From: Mycolicibacter icosiumassiliensis
GTDB lineage: Bacteria; Actinomycetota; Actinomycetes; Mycobacteriales; Mycobacteriaceae
NCBI RefSeq assembly: GCF_900078685.2
Contig: NZ_LT546170.1
Span: 454,434-511,394, forward strand
DNA: 56,961 bases
Reading direction: 5' to 3'
The translations under genes were made by a program, and so were the position numbers. Below are positions 24,090 through 32,749 of the stretch, piece by piece (the first letter of the stretch is position 1; each line of letters opens with the position of its first letter). The notes beneath the pieces are model-generated. The model had not been told where the DNA came from. It made no database searches and saw nothing but the letters and a program-made list of their open reading frames with translations.

Positions 24090-25511
24090 GTGACAAAGGT
24101 GAAGCAGTATCTGTGCGGCGTGACCGTCGCCGGCCTGGTCGCCGGAACGGGCGCAGCGGTAGGGACGCAGATCGGCCTGTCGGCGGTGACCGCCGACTGG
24201 ATGCTGACCGCGGAGCATGTGTTGCTGATCGGCCTCGACGGCGTCAACCTCGCCAAAGTCCTGGAATACGCCTATAACGACGACAGCGGCTTCAAGACGG
24301 CGATGGACCAGGGCATCACCGGGACCGCAAGTCTGACCAACCACACCACCCTCTCCGGGCCTTCGTGGTCGACGATCCTCACCGGCGTGTGGGACGACAA
24401 GCACGGGGTCTACAACAACCTGTTCCGGCCCGAGCCCTACAACGCGTGGCCGTCGGTGTTCAACCTGATCGAGTACAACAAGCCGGAGATCGACACCACG
24501 ATCATCAGCAACTGGGAATACCTCAACCAGTTGGCCGACGCCGGCAAGTACTCGGTCGACAACAACGTCTTCGTCCCGGCCGGGGACAGCCCCGCCCAAA
24601 GCGACGAGCTGGTCACCGCGCTCACCATCGCCCAGATCCTCGGCACGGCGGACAACCCCGATGACATCTCGAGTTTCCTGTTCTCCTATCAGTCGCAGGG
24701 CGACCACGCCGGACACTCGTTCGCCAGCGGGTCGGAAGAATACATGCAGGCCATCATCAATCTCGGGGCCAACATCCAGCAGATCCTGGCCGCGATCGCT
24801 CAGGTGCAGTCGATCACCGGCGACGACTGGTCGATCATCGTCACCACCGATCATGGCCACCAGCAGACCGTGACCCTGCCCGGCCTCAGCATCGGCCACG
24901 GCTTCCAGTCGCCCAACGAGACAACGTCGTTCGTCATCTTCGACCAAGCCGGCGATCACGCGTCCGACGGCAGCCAGAACCTGAACTACTCGATCGCCGA
25001 CATCACCCCGACGATCTTGTCGCTGTTCGGCATCCCGTTGCGGTCGGACTTCGACGGTGTCTCAATGGCATTCGACCCGACCGTCCTGAATAGCCACGTC
25101 ACGCCCGTCGATCTCAAGCAGGCGCTCACCGACGCCATGGCGATGTACGGCTATCCGAATATCGGCAACGACATAACGCTGGCCATCCGGACGCTGGCCG
25201 GGTCGGTGCCGTACTTCATCGACAAGTTCATGATGGAGATCGACAAATTCCTGCAGGGGATCGCCGACCAGGACATCTTCCTGATCGGCGGGCTGGCCGA
25301 GGTCGCCCAGCAGATCAACGACTTCTTCGGCGGTCTGACGGTGGACGTGACCAACACGCTGGCAATGGGAATCACGCACCTGTTGGGGTCGGGCACGATC
25401 GCACCCGAAGACGCGCCGCTACCGGCGCCGGGCAGCGCCGAGTTCTCCGATCTGTCCCTGCTGGCCACCGCCTTGTCTCCGCCGCTCGACGTCGAGGCCC
25501 TGCTGGGCTGA
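24090..25511 (+). CDS. Exported type I phosphodiesterase/alkaline-phosphatase-superfamily protein, copy 1
   Basis: A 473-residue protein of the nucleotide pyrophosphatase/phosphodiesterase branch (PF01663). The N-terminus is a signal-like segment (TVAGLVAGTGAAVG). Metal-site residues are the Asp of LLIGLDGVN (about residue 50), a Ser/Thr nucleophile in TLSGPSWSTILTGVWDDKHG, the Asp and His of QGDHAGHSF, the Asp-His of VTTDHGHQQ and the His of IGHGFQSPNE. The C-terminal 150 residues are an extra domain shared with copy 3. Start GTG 24090 is fixed by agreement with the two paralogues (VTKVKQ/VTTMKK). Likely substrate is a phosphodiester outside the membrane. Confidence 0.85.
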   Translation: MTKVKQYLCGVTVAGLVAGTGAAVGTQIGLSAVTADWMLTAEHVLLIGLDGVNLAKVLEYAYNDDSGFKTAMDQGITGTASLTNHTTLSGPSWSTILTGVWDDKHGVYNNLFRPEPYNAWPSVFNLIEYNKPEIDTTIISNWEYLNQLADAGKYSVDNNVFVPAGDSPAQSDELVTALTIAQILGTADNPDDISSFLFSYQSQGDHAGHSFASGSEEYMQAIINLGANIQQILAAIAQVQSITGDDWSIIVTTDHGHQQTVTLPGLSIGHGFQSPNETTSFVIFDQAGDHASDGSQNLNYSIADITPTILSLFGIPLRSDFDGVSMAFDPTVLNSHVTPVDLKQALTDAMAMYGYPNIGNDITLAIRTLAGSVPYFIDKFMMEIDKFLQGIADQDIFLIGGLAEVAQQINDFFGGLTVDVTNTLAMGITHLLGSGTIAPEDAPLPAPGSAEFSDLSLLATALSPPLDVEALLG

Positions 25512-25561
25512 TCCGCCGAAACCGACGGCGCCATTAACCACTTCAACGAGGAGACCCGATC

Positions 25562-26788
25562 GTGACAAAGGTGAAGCAGTTTCTGTGCGCTACGGCCGTC
25601 GCCAGCCTGGTTGCCGGTACGGGAGCCGCGGCGGCAGGGACGCCGCTGGGACTGTCTGCCGTGACCGCCGAGTGGATGCTCGCCGCGGAGCATGTGCTGC
25701 TGCTCGGCACCGACGGCACCAACCTGGACAAGATCCTGGAGTACGCCTACAACGACGACAGCGGCTTCAAGATGCTGATGGACCGGGGTATCACCGCGGC
25801 CACCACCATCGCCGGCCATATGACTATGTCCACGCCGTCGTGGTCGACGATCCTCACCGGGGTGTGGGACGACAAGCATGGGGTGGTCAGCAACGTCTAC
25901 CGGCCCGAGCCGTACACAACCTGGCCGTCGGTGTTCAACCTGATCGAGTACAACAAGCCCGAAGTCGACACCACAGTCATCTCCGGCCGGGGCCTGTTCA
26001 CCGAAATGGCCTCCACCGGGGGTTATCCGGCCGACCACATCATCGGTATCACCGGTGGCTCCACCTCAGCGGAGATGGACGCACTGGTCACCCAGGAGAC
26101 CATCTCCCGGATCCTGGCGACCACCAACAACCCGAACCTCGACACCTTCATGTTTTCCTACCAGTCGCAGGTGGACCATGCCGGGCACTCGTATGGCGGC
26201 GGTTCAGAGCAGTACCGGGACGCCGTCATCAACGTCGGGGCCAACTGGAAGGAAATCCTGGAGGCGGTAGCCCAGGCCGAGGCGGCTACCGGCGACCGCT
26301 GGACGATCATCGGGGTCACCGACCACGGCCACCAGCAGAACCCGGACCTGTTCGGATTCAGCCTCGGCCACGGCTTCCAGTCACCCAACGAGACGTCGAG
26401 CTTCGTGATGTTGTCGTTGGCTGGAAACGACGCGCAGGCCGGCGGGCAGAGCTTGAGCTACCAGACCATCGACATCACCCCCACGATCCTGCAGGCCTTC
26501 GGCATCCCGATGCGGTCGGACTTCGACGGTGTCCCGATGCAGACCGACCCGGACATCCTGAACGGCATCGTCTTCCCGGCCGATCTCAAGCAGGCCCTCA
26601 CCGACGCGATCCACAGCTACGGCTACCCGGACATCGGCACCGACGTCATGCTCAGCATCCGTGCACTGGCGGGCGGAGCCGGCTACTTCCTCGAGAACTA
26701 CGCACTGCCGCCCATCCTCAACTACCTGCAGACGATCGTCGACCAGGACATCTTCCCCCTCCCCGATGTGGATGCCCTGCTGAGCTGA
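25562..26788 (+). CDS. Exported phosphodiesterase, copy 2 (shorter C-terminus)
   Basis: A 408-residue paralogue of its two neighbours. Same landmarks: LLGTDGTNLDKILEYAYND, then MSTPSWSTILTGVWDDKHG, QVDHAGHSYGGG, GVTDHGHQQNPDLFG and LGHGFQSPNETSS. It lacks about 65 residues of the C-terminal region found in copies 1 and 3 and ends PDVDALLS directly, matching their last residues (DVEALLG), so the loss is internal. It begins 50 bases after copy 1 and is probably co-transcribed with it. The site after DHGHQQ is longer than in copy 3. Confidence 0.85.
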   Translation: MTKVKQFLCATAVASLVAGTGAAAAGTPLGLSAVTAEWMLAAEHVLLLGTDGTNLDKILEYAYNDDSGFKMLMDRGITAATTIAGHMTMSTPSWSTILTGVWDDKHGVVSNVYRPEPYTTWPSVFNLIEYNKPEVDTTVISGRGLFTEMASTGGYPADHIIGITGGSTSAEMDALVTQETISRILATTNNPNLDTFMFSYQSQVDHAGHSYGGGSEQYRDAVINVGANWKEILEAVAQAEAATGDRWTIIGVTDHGHQQNPDLFGFSLGHGFQSPNETSSFVMLSLAGNDAQAGGQSLSYQTIDITPTILQAFGIPMRSDFDGVPMQTDPDILNGIVFPADLKQALTDAIHSYGYPDIGTDVMLSIRALAGGAGYFLENYALPPILNYLQTIVDQDIFPLPDVDALLS

Positions 26789-26950
26789 TACAAGGCCGGT
26801 GACGTGCGTCTCGCCAGCTGAAATAACCCACTGACCTCCTCAGCAACTCCCTGCTCAAATGAGCGATTTTTGGCAGAAAACTGAGTTTTCGCTGGGTAAC
26901 TGTTAGTCTTGCGCCAATTGGCTGGCAATATTCGACGAGGGAATCCGACC

Positions 26951-28384
26951 GTGACAACAATGAAGAAGTTCCTCAGTGGTGTGGCCGTCGCCGGCCTGGT
27001 TGCCGGAACGGGGGCCGCTGTCGGGGCGCCGGCGGGGCTGTCCGCAACGACGGCCGACTGGCTGCTTACCGCCCAGCACGTGTTGCTGATCGGCACCGAT
27101 GGCACCAACTTGGACAAGATCCTCGAGTACGCCTACAACCAAGACAGCGGCTTCAAGACCGCGATGGACCAGGGCATCACCGGGGCCGCGACCGAGGTCA
27201 ACCACACCACGATCTCCGGTCCGTCGTGGTCGACGATCCTCACCGGAGTATGGGACGACAAGCACGGTGTGATCAACAACGTGTTCGAGCCCGAGCCGTA
27301 CGACAAGTGGCCGACGGTGTTCAACCTGCTCGAGAACTACAACCCGAACATTGAGACCTCGGTGATCGCCGACTGGGACTACATCAACGACATGGCCGCC
27401 GCGGGCGGCTACGGGGCCGACAACAACTTGTTCGTCCCGTTCCAGAACAACTGGGCCGACACCGACGCAGCGGTCACCGCGCAGACCATCGCCCAGATCC
27501 TGGCGACCACGACCAACCCGAACATCGACACCTTCATGTTCTCCTACCAAGTGCAGGTCGACGAGGCCGGACACGGGTTCGGCGGCGGGTCGGACGAGTA
27601 CAAGCAGGCCGTCATCAATGTCGGCGACAACATTCAGCAGATTCTGGCCGCAGTCGCGCAGGCCAAGGCGGCCACCGGCGACGACTGGTCGATCATCATC
27701 ACCACCGACCACGGCCACCAGCAGTCGCTGGGCTTCGGGCACGGCTTCCAGTCGCCCAACGAGACGTCGCAGTTCGTCATCTTCGATCAGGCCGGCGACC
27801 ACGCCACCGACGGCAGCCAGAACCTGAACTACTCGATCGCCGACATCACGCCCACGATCTTGTCGCTGTTCGGCGCCCCGATGCGGTCGGACTTCGACGG
27901 CGTCTCGATGGCGTTCGACCCGACCGTCCTGAACGGCCTCGTCACACCCGTCGACCTCAAGCAGGCGCTCACCGACGCGCTCGCGATGTACGGCTACCCG
28001 AACATCGGCAACGACCTGGCCCTGGGCCTCCGCACCGTCGTCGCCACCGTCCCTTACGTGATCGACGGTTGGGTCGGCGACATCGACAAGTTCCTGCAGG
28101 GCATCGTCGACCAGGACATCTTCCTGATCAGTGATCTGGCCCAAGTCGCCCAGGAAGTCAATGACTTCTTCGGTGGTCTGTCGGTAGACGCGCTCCAACT
28201 GGTGGCGCACGGCGTCGCCTACCTGACGGGATCCGGGACCATCGAACCGACCGACCCCCCGCTGCCGCATCCGGGGAGCGCCGAATCCACCGGAATCGAG
28301 TCCTTGTTGGCCGGCCACAGCTTCTCGGCTCCCGACCTCGGCGACTCCGACCTGTCAGCGCTGCTCGCGGCACTGGTGGGCTGA
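26951..28384 (+). CDS. Exported phosphodiesterase, copy 3
   Basis: A 477-residue paralogue closest to copy 1 across the catalytic domain (AYNQDSGFKTAMDQGITGAA, SGPSWSTILTGVWDDKHGV). One likely metal-site segment differs: VQVDEAGHGFGGG in place of DHAGH, keeping Asp and the second His. The C-terminal domain carries the same LPHPGSAES linker as copy 1. GTG 26951 is chosen because it aligns with the starts of copies 1 and 2; an upstream ATG at 26909 would read through the duplicated leader. A perfect hairpin terminator follows 20 bases after the stop. Confidence 0.85.
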   Translation: MTTMKKFLSGVAVAGLVAGTGAAVGAPAGLSATTADWLLTAQHVLLIGTDGTNLDKILEYAYNQDSGFKTAMDQGITGAATEVNHTTISGPSWSTILTGVWDDKHGVINNVFEPEPYDKWPTVFNLLENYNPNIETSVIADWDYINDMAAAGGYGADNNLFVPFQNNWADTDAAVTAQTIAQILATTTNPNIDTFMFSYQVQVDEAGHGFGGGSDEYKQAVINVGDNIQQILAAVAQAKAATGDDWSIIITTDHGHQQSLGFGHGFQSPNETSQFVIFDQAGDHATDGSQNLNYSIADITPTILSLFGAPMRSDFDGVSMAFDPTVLNGLVTPVDLKQALTDALAMYGYPNIGNDLALGLRTVVATVPYVIDGWVGDIDKFLQGIVDQDIFLISDLAQVAQEVNDFFGGLSVDALQLVAHGVAYLTGSGTIEPTDPPLPHPGSAESTGIESLLAGHSFSAPDLGDSDLSALLAALVG

Positions 28385-28403
28385 TAGCTCTTCGCACGCC
28401 GAT

Positions 28404-28432
28404 ATGCCGCCAGGTCAAAGACCTGGCGGCAT
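28404..28432 (+). terminator. Terminator of the phosphodiesterase cluster
   Basis: A perfect 12-bp stem (ATGCCGCCAGGT, 28404-28415, with 28421-28432) closes the loop CAAAG and is followed by a short T-containing tail. It ends the three-gene cluster. Confidence 0.8.
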
Positions 28433-28563
28433 CGGTGTTTCGGTCATCAGACCGCACCAGCCGTGCCGCTTCAGCTGTGCTGCGATAACGTCGCCGCAGT
28501 TGCCTCACCCCGTGGGGCCGAGGAACCGTTCTCGATCCCCGTTACCAAAGGAGCGGCGACACC

Positions 28564-29682
28564 GTGAAGACCCCCCTCTGCGAGCAGTACGGCATCGAAT
28601 TCCCGCTTTTCGCCTTCAGCCACTGCCGCGACGTGGTGGCCGCGGTGACCAACGCGGGCGGCTTCGGCGTGCTCGGCGGCGCCGCCTACACACCGGAACA
28701 GTTGGATCAGGAACTGACCTGGATCGACGAGCAGGTCAAAGGAAAGCCCTACGGCATCGACATCATCGTGCCGGCCAAATTCGAAGGCAAGGGCGAGAAC
28801 CTGTCCGGTCGCCAACTGTCCGACCGGATCCCCGATGAGTATCGGGGCTTCATCGCAGAACTGCTGGCACAGCACGACATTGAGCCCGAGGAAAAGCCCC
28901 GCGTAGGATCGGCCATGCTCGCCGGCAGCAACGGCGAACAACTACTCGAAGTCGCCGTCGCCCATCCCATTCGCATGATGGCCAACGCACTCGGTGTGCC
29001 GCCGGACTACATGATCAAGTCCGGCAAAGACAATGGCATTCCGGTCGCAGCGCTCGTCGGCGCCAAGGAGCACGCCCTTAAGCAAGTAGCGCAAGGTGTG
29101 GATCTGATCGTCGCTCAGGGAACCGAGGCGGGCGGACACTGCGGTGAAGTCTCCACGCTGGTCGTCGTTCCCGAAGTCATCGAAGCCATCGACAATGCCG
29201 TGCCCGTGCTTGCCGCCGGCGGGATCGTCACCGGTCGACAGATGGCGGCCTGCGTGGCGTTGGGTGCCGCCGGCGCATGGACGGGTTCGGTATGGCTCAC
29301 CACCGAGGAAGCCGAAACAGCTCCGCACACCGTGCAGAAGATGCTCGCGGCCACCTCGCGGGACACCATTCGCTCCACCGGGCGCACCGGCAAGCCCGCT
29401 CGCCAACTGGTCTCTGATTGGACTGATGCGTGGCGGCCCAACGACAAGGGCCACCCGACCCTGCCGCTGCCACTGCAATCGATGCTGGCCGAACCCACCT
29501 TGCGGCGCATCGACAAGCTGGCCGCCACCGGACACCCCGGGGCGCAAGCCCTGTCCACCTATTTCGTCGGCCAGGGGGTCGGGCTGATGAACAAGGTGAA
29601 GTCCGCACGTGACGTCGTGTTCGAGTTCGCCGAGGACTACATCGCCGCCGCCGAACGCCTCAGTGGCTCGGTCAGCGACTGA
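28564..29682 (+). CDS. Nitronate monooxygenase / 2-nitropropane dioxygenase-family flavoprotein
   Basis: A 372-residue FMN-dependent TIM-barrel protein. Family landmarks are FPLFAFSHCRDVVAAVTNAG with GGFGVLGG, LIVAQGTEAGGHCG (the catalytic His and phosphate-binding glycines) and VPVLAAGGIVTGRQMAACVA. The class oxidises alkyl nitronates; several mycobacterial members instead act as NADH:quinone reductases or enoyl reductases, so the substrate is open. Start GTG 28564 follows AAGGAGCGG. It is flanked by the phosphodiesterase terminator and a convergent acetyltransferase gene. Confidence 0.88.
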   Translation: MKTPLCEQYGIEFPLFAFSHCRDVVAAVTNAGGFGVLGGAAYTPEQLDQELTWIDEQVKGKPYGIDIIVPAKFEGKGENLSGRQLSDRIPDEYRGFIAELLAQHDIEPEEKPRVGSAMLAGSNGEQLLEVAVAHPIRMMANALGVPPDYMIKSGKDNGIPVAALVGAKEHALKQVAQGVDLIVAQGTEAGGHCGEVSTLVVVPEVIEAIDNAVPVLAAGGIVTGRQMAACVALGAAGAWTGSVWLTTEEAETAPHTVQKMLAATSRDTIRSTGRTGKPARQLVSDWTDAWRPNDKGHPTLPLPLQSMLAEPTLRRIDKLAATGHPGAQALSTYFVGQGVGLMNKVKSARDVVFEFAEDYIAAAERLSGSVSD

Positions 29683-29685
29683 GCA

Positions 29686-30297
29686 CTACGGGGTCTGCGG
29701 CTCCCGCCACATCTTCCACAGCGTCGGGCCGCCGTTGGGGACATTGATCTCGCCGATCACCCGGAAGCCGAAACGCTCGTAGTACGGCACGTTTTCGTGC
29801 TTGCTGGACTCCAGGTAGGCCGGGCAGAGCTCGGCGTCGCAGCGATCCAGCCGCGGCTGCATGACGGCCTGCCCGAAGCCGCGTCCCCGCACAGACGGGT
29901 CGCTGCCGATCACCGCCAGATACCAATGCGGTTCCTCGGGATGGCTGGCGTCCAACAGATCCGTCAGCGCACGGCCCTGCGAAAGCCGGAAGCCGAACGA
30001 CCGGAACAGCGATGGCACCATGCGCAGCTGCGACCAGATCGACTGCTTCCAACGGTTGGGCGGGTCCCACAGCGCGGCCGCCCCAACGACTGCACCGTCG
30101 TCGGCCACCTCGACACCGCCGCCCGGCAGGTGATGAACCCGAGTAGATGTGCCGAAGAACGTCGTCAACTGCTCGGCGCGGGCCTGGTCGTCGGGAAGCA
30201 GCCACATCGAGACCGGGTCGTCGTAGAACGCCCGCCCCAATGCCTGCGCCAGCGAGGGGATATCCGATTTCTGGGCGGGCCGCGAGTCGATTGCCAT
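29686..30297 (-). CDS. GNAT-family N-acetyltransferase
   Basis: A 203-residue acyl-CoA transferase. The acetyl-CoA loop is IGSDPSVRGRGFGQAVMQPR (R/QxxGxG/A), followed by YLESSKHENVPYYERFGFRV, the C-terminal GNAT signature. The N-terminal portion (ALGRAFYDDPVSMWLLPDD) is typical of mycobacterial GNATs of this length. ATG 30297 (MAIDSRPAQ) is preferred; a start at 30330 would add eleven residues that look like leader. Substrate unknown. Confidence 0.88.
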   Translation of the reverse strand: MAIDSRPAQKSDIPSLAQALGRAFYDDPVSMWLLPDDQARAEQLTTFFGTSTRVHHLPGGGVEVADDGAVVGAAALWDPPNRWKQSIWSQLRMVPSLFRSFGFRLSQGRALTDLLDASHPEEPHWYLAVIGSDPSVRGRGFGQAVMQPRLDRCDAELCPAYLESSKHENVPYYERFGFRVIGEINVPNGGPTLWKMWREPQTP

Positions 30298-30389
30298 GGG
30301 GCTCAGCGTATCGGGACGAGTCGGATTCATGGCTGCGGCCTGACTTCAGGCATCGAGGGCTCGAAGTTGGTGTAAGGCGGCAGGCCGCA

Positions 30390-30809
30390 CTAACCCATGT
30401 CGGGGCCCCAGTACTTGAGCGCGTTCCCTTCCTCAAGCGCCGCAAGTTTCTCGCACGAGTGGACGACTGAAGAGTCGGCGAATAAATCCTTAATACGGCC
30501 CACGTTGTCGCGAATCCACGCCGCAGTCTCTGCGGGCGAAATTACCTTTTCCTCGTCATAGCCATCCAAGTATTGGCGAACGATCGGCGCGCGGAACCAG
30601 TTTTCCGGCGAGCTCATTCCGGTTGGGGAGACATCGAATTGGATTTGTCCACGATCATTAGCTATCTGCCAAGTCAGTGTTGGTCCGGTGAGTGTTAACG
30701 AGGCGTTGATTGTCGCCGAACCTGTTGTTTTGGAATTTGTGATCCGGTATTCGGGATCCAGATAGATGAAGTCAAGATATTGCAGATAGAACTCCAGCAA
30801 CGTCTTCAT
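30390..30809 (-). CDS. Immunity-like protein, copy A
   Basis: A 139-residue protein that is clearly paralogous to the next gene upstream: both begin MKTLLE, contain LDP.YRITNS, a LTGP.L.W segment, and ENWF followed by an acidic helical half. No signal peptide. I do not recognise a named domain. Small, paired, acidic cytosolic proteins placed directly downstream of an effector gene are the usual form of immunity proteins; that role is inferred from position. GC content is visibly lower than in the flanking housekeeping genes, suggesting acquisition by transfer. Confidence 0.7.
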   Translation of the reverse strand: MKTLLEFYLQYLDFIYLDPEYRITNSKTTGSATINASLTLTGPTLTWQIANDRGQIQFDVSPTGMSSPENWFRAPIVRQYLDGYDEEKVISPAETAAWIRDNVGRIKDLFADSSVVHSCEKLAALEEGNALKYWGPDMG

Positions 30810-31035
30810 CGCGGCTTACCTTCCATCGATGGCGCCAACGTGTCCGCTCTCACCCCTCACGGCGGTGTTGATTTCTTCCGGCTTACACGTTTTATGCTCC
30901 TTTGATCGCTGCAGATATTGCAGTCCTAACGCCCGTTTCGGGGTGGGAGTGCTGCGGTTTCCCATAAATTACCTGGACGAAGGTCCGAACCAATCACAGC
31001 GTGAGTCGGCGTTGCTCTGCGTGGCAATTTCCGGG

Positions 31036-31473
31036 TTAACTGAGTCCTTGCTGCTGACGCCAGCGTGCCCAGTACTTGTCTGAGTTGGATTGCCGCAATC
31101 CCCTCAGTTCTTTGCATACTTCATCGAGTGCCGATGCGTTAGAGAATATTTGCTCGATTCGATCCATATTTTCCCGCGCCCAATCGATCTCTTCCGCTGC
31201 TGACAGGTAAGCGATCTCTGGTTCGGCATCGATATACTGCTTGAGTAGAGATACCCAGAACCAGTTTTCGGTCGCAGCTAACTGCGTGGGCGCCACCGTA
31301 AGCTCTATCCGCCCTCGATTATTAGATAAATTCCAACTCAGAATCGGACCTGTCAGCTCTAGAAACGCATCGATCGTGGGGAGGCCACGGCTCCTGGAGT
31401 TAGTGATGCGGTATCGCGGATCGAGATACAGCACCTCAAAATGTCTTAGGAAATACTCCAAAAGGGTTTTCAT
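31036..31473 (-). CDS. Immunity-like protein, copy B
   Basis: A 145-residue paralogue of copy A. ATG 31473 (MKTLLEYF) was chosen because it aligns with copy A and has GGAGG eight bases upstream. Its start is one base beyond the stop of the truncated effector gene at 31475, so the two were translated as a pair, the classical toxin-immunity arrangement. Conserved positions shared with copy A include YRITNS, TGP, ENWF and a tryptophan in the C-terminal helix (IDWAREN). The function is inferred, not seen. Confidence 0.75.
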   Translation of the reverse strand: MKTLLEYFLRHFEVLYLDPRYRITNSRSRGLPTIDAFLELTGPILSWNLSNNRGRIELTVAPTQLAATENWFWVSLLKQYIDAEPEIAYLSAAEEIDWARENMDRIEQIFSNASALDEVCKELRGLRQSNSDKYWARWRQQQGLS

Positions 31474-31474
31474 T

Positions 31475-32452
31475 CTAACGACCTCCACTTGACGGAATCC
31501 ATTTAGTTTCGCTTACCTGGCGGTATCCACGCGATTCCAAGTATCTGATCTCGGCAGCCGTAAAGCTGTCTGGCCTAACCATCTCGAATGGAGCTGAAAG
31601 AGTGATTGAGTCGTGGTTAGCAATCGCCATGTCGAGGACGTGCTGGTTTGCGGCCAGTCGTTGAGTGTCGGTGGCTGAGTACCAGGCGTCACCGATATCG
31701 AAGTAGCTGGCTCCATGCTGCCGCGCGACATCGATGTAGGACGGCGCACCGCCAGGCGGCTCAAACGGTCCGATGACGGTTTCACCGCTGCCGGTGAGGT
31801 GCTGTTCAGACAAAATCCGCAGCTGTGGACTCATATGGTCGAGCGGATTGTCCAACGTAAAAGCTGGCCACGACGGCACCGATTCGCCCGGCAACGGATG
31901 AGGAACGTGTGGACCGGTCTCCAGCAGCGGATGCTCGTGGGTGCTGGCCGGCGGGATGTGCTCGCCGCTGGTGGTCACCGGGGTGTGCAACCCCGGGTGG
32001 TGGGCGGCTAGGTCCTGCGCGGCCATGTCGGCGCGGATTTCGGCTTGGGTGATCGCCCGCGGCAGCACGTTGTCGGCACCGAGTCCCATGGCGGCACCGC
32101 CGCCGCTTTCCAGGGCTTCACGGGCGAACAGCGACCGCATGCCCTGCCAACCGGCTTCGATGCCGGCCTTGCCGGCCCCCACCGCTGGGCCGGCTCCCAC
32201 CGCGGTGAAGATGACGTTCTGCAGCAGCGCGTCGTCGGGGGTGACCCGACCCGGATCGAGGAATCGCGAGGCGACCAGTTTGCCGTCCTGATAGGTGAAG
32301 TACGCCCCACTGCCGGCACCGGCGCCCTGGTCGTAGATCTCGCCGCGACCGTTCTTGAGCACCCCAGTCACCACCATCTTCTGGCCCTCAAGGGTGTAGG
32401 CGAACGACAACGCCCCATCCTTGCCCAGCTGCACCGACGCCGGGTCGATCCT
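31475..32452 (-). pseudogene. 5'-truncated effector (polymorphic toxin C-terminal part)
   Basis: Reading on the minus strand, recognisable protein starts at about 32452 (DPASVQLGKDGALSF), with no start codon of its own, and continues to 31475. The middle (TPDDALLQNVIFTAVGAGPA) and proline-rich linker (PPASTHEHPLLETGPHVP) resemble the body of mycobacterial type VII-exported toxins; the last 130 residues (LSEQHLTGSGETVIG, then ARQHGASYFDIGDAWYSATD) look like an intact C-terminal toxin domain that I cannot name. The missing N-terminal export domain was removed by a junction that places a Phd antitoxin gene at its 5' end. The paired immunity-like genes follow immediately. Confidence 0.7.
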
Positions 32453-32645
32453 CGAGGGTCCGCAGGGCGGCAGTGGCCCAGACCTGCCGCAACTCCGCAC
32501 CGGAGACCCATTGACGGCTCGCGGTCGGCCCGAGTTGGGCAACCGGGCGCCCCGCGACGGTGACAATGAGCTGTTCTCCCGACTCCGCGCGGCGCAGTAC
32601 TTCGGCCACGTTATTGCGAAGTTCCTTCTGGGGAATCACCGCCAT
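32388..32645 (-). CDS. Orphan Phd/YefM-family antitoxin, C-terminus replaced at a junction
   Basis: The first 60 or so residues are a standard Phd/YefM DNA-binding antitoxin: IPQKELRNNVAEVLRRAESG, then EQLIVTVAGRPVAQLGP. After about RTLEDRP (near 32452) the frame reads into the neighbouring effector sequence in a different frame and gives an unrelated tail. No PIN or RelE toxin gene follows. The antitoxin has therefore lost both its natural C-terminus, the toxin-binding part, and its partner in the deletion that fused it to the effector. A palindromic operator lies just upstream. Confidence 0.75.
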   Translation of the reverse strand: MAVIPQKELRNNVAEVLRRAESGEQLIVTVAGRPVAQLGPTASRQWVSGAELRQVWATAALRTLEDRPGVGAAGQGWGVVVRLHP

Positions 32646-32652
32646 CACCCGA

Positions 32653-32672
32653 TGGTAGTAGAACTGCTACCA
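32653..32672. promoter_or_regulatory. Palindromic operator before the orphan antitoxin
   Basis: TGGTAG at 32653-32658 and CTACCA at 32667-32672 form an inverted repeat seven bases upstream of the antitoxin start. Antitoxins of this type bind such palindromes to repress their own operon. Confidence 0.5.
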
Positions 32673-32749
32673 GGTGCTCTACCTAGGCGCCGACGTCAGC
32701 ACCGTGCTCGGCGGCAACTTTCACCGGGTGGATCGGGAGACTGGCGGAC

